A DNA stretch of 64,000 bases, from NCBI RefSeq assembly GCF_012933465.1, contig NZ_JABBND010000001.1, positions 558,001 to 622,000 on the forward strand, read 5' to 3'. The stretch comes from Actinomycetospora sp. TBRC 11914. Its GTDB lineage: Bacteria > Actinomycetota > Actinomycetes > Mycobacteriales > Pseudonocardiaceae. The translations under genes and the position numbers were made by a program. Every line of letters starts with the position of its first letter. The first letter of the stretch is position 1. The notes under the pieces were generated by a model, which made no database searches, was not told the origin of the DNA, and saw only the letters and a list, made by a program, of their open reading frames with translations. This document shows positions 61,651 through 64,000 of this stretch, piece after piece.

Positions 61651-63471
61651 ATGAGCTTCGGTCGGCCGCCCGCGTTCACCACCCGGCCCACGCTCGAGGG
61701 CACCGTCGGGATGGCCGCCTCCACGCACTGGGCCGCCTCGGCGACCGCGATGGCGGTGCTCGAGCGCGGCGGGAACGCGTTCGATGCGGCGGTCGCGGCG
61801 GGCTTCGTGCTGCAGGTCGTCGAGCCCCACCTCAACGGGCCGGGCGGGGACCTCACCGCGGTGTTCACCACCGCGGACGACCCGACCCCGCGAGTCCTCG
61901 ACGGGCAGGGCCCCGCGCCCGCGGCCGCGTCGGCGGCCCGCTACCGCGACGAGGGCCTCGACCGGGTGCCCGGGGCCGGCGCGCTCGCGGCCGCGATCCC
62001 CGGGGCCACCGACGCCTGGCTCCTGCTGCTGCGTGACCACGGGACGTGGGAGGTCGGCGACGTCGTCGGCCCGGCGGTCTGCTACGCCCGGGACGGGTTC
62101 CCGGCGGTGGCGCGGGTCGGCTCCACCATCGGCGCGGTCGCCGACCTCTTCCGGGAGCACTGGCCCTCGTCGGCGGCGCTGTGGCTGCCCGGGGGACGAC
62201 TGCCGGGGCCGGGCGAGGTGCTGCGCAACCCGGCCTGGGCGGACACCCTCGGCCGGCTCGCCGACGCGGCCCGGGGCCCGACGCGCGAAGCCCGGGTCGA
62301 CGCCGTGCGCACGGTCTGGGCCGAGGGGTTCGTCGCCGAGGCGGTCGAGGCCTTCTGCCGCAAGCCGCACCGGCACGCGTCGGGCACCGACCACGCCGGC
62401 GTGCTGACCGTCGCCGACTCGGCGGGCTGGCGGGCGTCGGTGGTCGACGCGTTCGTCGGGACCTTCCGCGGGCACCGCGTCGCCAAGACGCCGTCGTGGG
62501 GGCAGGGCCCGGCGCTGCTGCAGATGCTCGCGCTGCTCGAGCCGTACGACGATGCCGCGCTCGACCCCTCGACCGAGGCCGGCGCCCACCTCGTGCTCGA
62601 GGTGATCAAGCTGGCGCAGGCCGACCGGGACGCGTGGTTCGGGGACGTGCCCGACGCGGTCGTGCTCGCCGACCTGCTCGACCCGGCCTACCTCGACGCG
62701 CGGCGGTCGCTGATCACCGAGGACGCCTCGCCCGATCTCCGGCCCGGGCGGGTGGGCGGCCGGGAACCGCGGCTGGCCGAGCTGGCGGTGGCCGGGGCGG
62801 CGCCGGGGGTCTCGGCGAGCTCGGCGGTCGGTGAGCCCACGGTGACCCTCGAGGGCGAGCCCGGGACCGACGGCGAGGTGCGCGGGGACACCTGCCACCT
62901 CGACGTCGTCGACCGGTGGGGCGCGGTGGTGTCGGTGACGCCCTCCGGCGGCTGGCTGCAGTCCTCGCCCGTCATCCCGGAGCTCGGGTTCGCGCTGGGG
63001 ACACGGCTGCAGATGACGTGGCTGGAGGAGGGGCTGCCCTCGACGCTGACGCCCGGGCGGCGCCCGCGGACCACGCTGACCCCGACGCTCGTGCTCGACG
63101 ACGAGGGCCGCCCGGTCACCGCCGTCGGCTCCCCCGGCGGCGACCAGCAGGACCAGTGGCAGCTGCTCTACCTGCTGCGCACGCTCGTCGGGGGGTGGTC
63201 ACCGCAGGCGGCGATCGACGCGCCCGCGCTGCACTCGACGTCGGCGCCCGGCTCGTTCTGGCCGCGCGACCGGGAGCCCGGCGGGGCGGTCGTCGAGGAC
63301 CGGCTCGGCGACGCGGTGATCGCCGGGCTGGCGCGCCGGGGGCACCGGATCTCGCGGGCCGGCGACTGGGCGCTCGGGCGGCTGTCGGCCGTCGGGATCG
63401 ACCACGCGCGCGGGGTGCTGTGGGGGGCGGCGAACCCGCGGGGGATGCAGGGGTACGCGGTCGGCCGGTGA
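61651..63471 (+). CDS. Gamma-glutamyltransferase family protein
   Basis: A 606-residue Ntn hydrolase. Such enzymes self-cleave before a Thr; here Thr414 in GEVRGDTCHLD is the expected nucleophile, followed by VVSVTPSGGWLQ and SPGGDQQDQWQ, the donor-binding GSPGGD motif. The large-subunit part begins AASTHWAASATAMAVLERGGNAFDAAVAAGF. No signal peptide is visible, so it may be cytoplasmic, unlike many GGTs. Start ATG 61651 is preferred; GTG 61633 is in frame. Confidence 0.9.
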   Translation: MSFGRPPAFTTRPTLEGTVGMAASTHWAASATAMAVLERGGNAFDAAVAAGFVLQVVEPHLNGPGGDLTAVFTTADDPTPRVLDGQGPAPAAASAARYRDEGLDRVPGAGALAAAIPGATDAWLLLLRDHGTWEVGDVVGPAVCYARDGFPAVARVGSTIGAVADLFREHWPSSAALWLPGGRLPGPGEVLRNPAWADTLGRLADAARGPTREARVDAVRTVWAEGFVAEAVEAFCRKPHRHASGTDHAGVLTVADSAGWRASVVDAFVGTFRGHRVAKTPSWGQGPALLQMLALLEPYDDAALDPSTEAGAHLVLEVIKLAQADRDAWFGDVPDAVVLADLLDPAYLDARRSLITEDASPDLRPGRVGGREPRLAELAVAGAAPGVSASSAVGEPTVTLEGEPGTDGEVRGDTCHLDVVDRWGAVVSVTPSGGWLQSSPVIPELGFALGTRLQMTWLEEGLPSTLTPGRRPRTTLTPTLVLDDEGRPVTAVGSPGGDQQDQWQLLYLLRTLVGGWSPQAAIDAPALHSTSAPGSFWPRDREPGGAVVEDRLGDAVIAGLARRGHRISRAGDWALGRLSAVGIDHARGVLWGAANPRGMQGYAVGR

Positions 63472-63550
63472 CTACCGTGGATGCCAGCGGAGCGTCGTTG
63501 CTTGCATCCAGTGGCAGGAAAGGCCCGTCGTCGTCTGGGAAGGTGATCAC

Positions 63551-63955
63551 ATGCGCCTCCCCTCGCTGCGCCGCCGTCGTCCCCGCCCCGACCCGGCCGC
63601 CCGACGCGCCGCCCTGCTCGCCGGCCCGCTCGTGGGCATGGGCGTGCTGCACTTCGCGGTGCCCGCCCCGTTCGACACGATCGTGCCGCCGTGGATCCCC
63701 GGCCCGGCCCGCTTCTGGACCTACGCGAGCGGGGTCGCCGAGCTCGCCGTCGGGACCGCGATCGCCCGGCCCGCCAGCCGCCGCCTCGGGGCGACGGCCG
63801 CCGTCGGGCTCTTCCTCGCCGTCTACCCGGCGAACCTGCAGATGGCGTGGGACTGGCGGCGCAAGCCGTGGCCGCTGCGCGCGGCCGCCGTCGGACGGCT
63901 ACCGCTGCAGTACCCGATGATCACGCACGCGCTGCGGGTGCGCGCCGAGGCCTGA
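63551..63955 (+). CDS. Small DoxX-like membrane protein
   Basis: A 134-residue membrane protein with about four hydrophobic segments (ALLAGPLVGMGVLHF, FWTYASGVAELAVGTAI, LGATAAVGLFLAVYPANLQM) and the DoxX-like end LQYPMITHALRVR. ATG 63551 has GGGAAGGTGATCAC upstream. The 79-bp gap before it has a 7-bp inverted repeat TGGATGC/GCATCCA at 63478-63510. The last 45 bases of the window show no feature. Confidence 0.75.
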   Translation: MRLPSLRRRRPRPDPAARRAALLAGPLVGMGVLHFAVPAPFDTIVPPWIPGPARFWTYASGVAELAVGTAIARPASRRLGATAAVGLFLAVYPANLQMAWDWRRKPWPLRAAAVGRLPLQYPMITHALRVRAEA

Positions 63956-64000
63956 GCTCCCGGGCGCCTCACAACGGGTGAGGGACGCCGAGCAGCCCGG

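Noticed and set aside
61575-61871. Minus-strand 98-residue frame overlapping the promoter and 5' end of the gamma-glutamyltransferase gene
   Set aside because: No RBS or motif, overlaps a strongly supported gene and its promoter.

Overview
This is a very GC-rich (about 73-75% by eye) chromosomal window, with almost every codon ending in G or C, many GTG starts and many 4-nt GTGA/ATGA stop-start overlaps. Gene content and order point to a Pseudonocardiaceae-type actinobacterium (Pseudonocardia or Actinomycetospora would fit; genus inferred, not shown). Several blocks keep the gene order of Mycobacterium tuberculosis: clpS-DUF2017-mec-cysO-cysM-rhomboid-Rv1339-rph-rdgB beside pncB and dinG; ctaD-serB; prfB-ftsE-ftsX-smpB-ssrA; and Rv3193c-Rv3194c-Rv3195-Rv3196-aarF-whiB7-uvrD2-mycoredoxin-nudC. 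I see no insertion sequence, prophage, plasmid origin or CRISPR array; this is core chromosome with short accessory insertions.

Layout. 1-6001 (mostly minus): protein turnover and sulphur-carrier cysteine synthesis (clpS, DUF2017, mec, cysO, cysM), a rhomboid protease, a metallo-beta-lactamase-fold phosphodiesterase, then rph, rdgB and a partial methyltransferase. 6062-10952: NAD salvage (pncB, pncA), a membrane protein and the DinG helicase. 11057-15800: ctaD, serB, a Pth2-like hydrolase and an ATP-grasp protein in one run. 16009-21690: tRNA-Ala, a DsbA-like thiol oxidoreductase, an Fe-S photolyase coupled to an MFS transporter, and a membrane pseudokinase. 21885-26736: tmRNA, an amidohydrolase, smpB, ftsX, ftsE, prfB. 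26810-34559: DUF3500/monooxygenase pair, two acyl-CoA dehydrogenases, a lipoprotein GH3 enzyme, an alpha/beta hydrolase, a methyltransferase, YggT and DUF952. 34704-35086: two identical initiator tRNA genes, each with a near-identical terminator. 35143-44442: UPF0182, PDZ/Lon-like protease, DUF2342 metalloprotease, M48-type peptidase, ThiF-like protein, AarF kinase and WhiB7. 44443-54714: whiB7 leader, uvrD2, an AraC regulator, bifunctional putA, mycoredoxin, a drug exporter and its divergent Lrp-type regulator. 54812-63955: nudC with two M16 peptidase subunits, a membrane protein, an M20 dipeptidase, DoxX, gamma-glutamyltransferase and a small membrane protein.

Functional links. CysO, CysM and Mec form the CysO-dependent cysteine pathway, which is more oxidant-tolerant than the O-acetylserine route; mycoredoxin and UvrD2 add redox and DNA-repair functions. 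SmpB, tmRNA and RF2 are translation quality control; FtsEX acts in division. WhiB7 is the intrinsic antibiotic-resistance regulator, and its unusually long leader here carries a promoter with an AT-rich WhiB7-type element, a short upstream ORF and an intrinsic terminator: a complete ribosome-sensing attenuation device and the most interesting regulatory structure in the window.

Other notable signals: six in-frame tandem copies of the last codons plus stop of an acyl-CoA dehydrogenase; a CysO ending GGR rather than GG; an 11-residue insertion in the JAMM loop of Mec; a pseudokinase that has lost every catalytic residue; two dispersed copies of a ~140-bp palindromic repeat; and several very long hairpins at gene ends.
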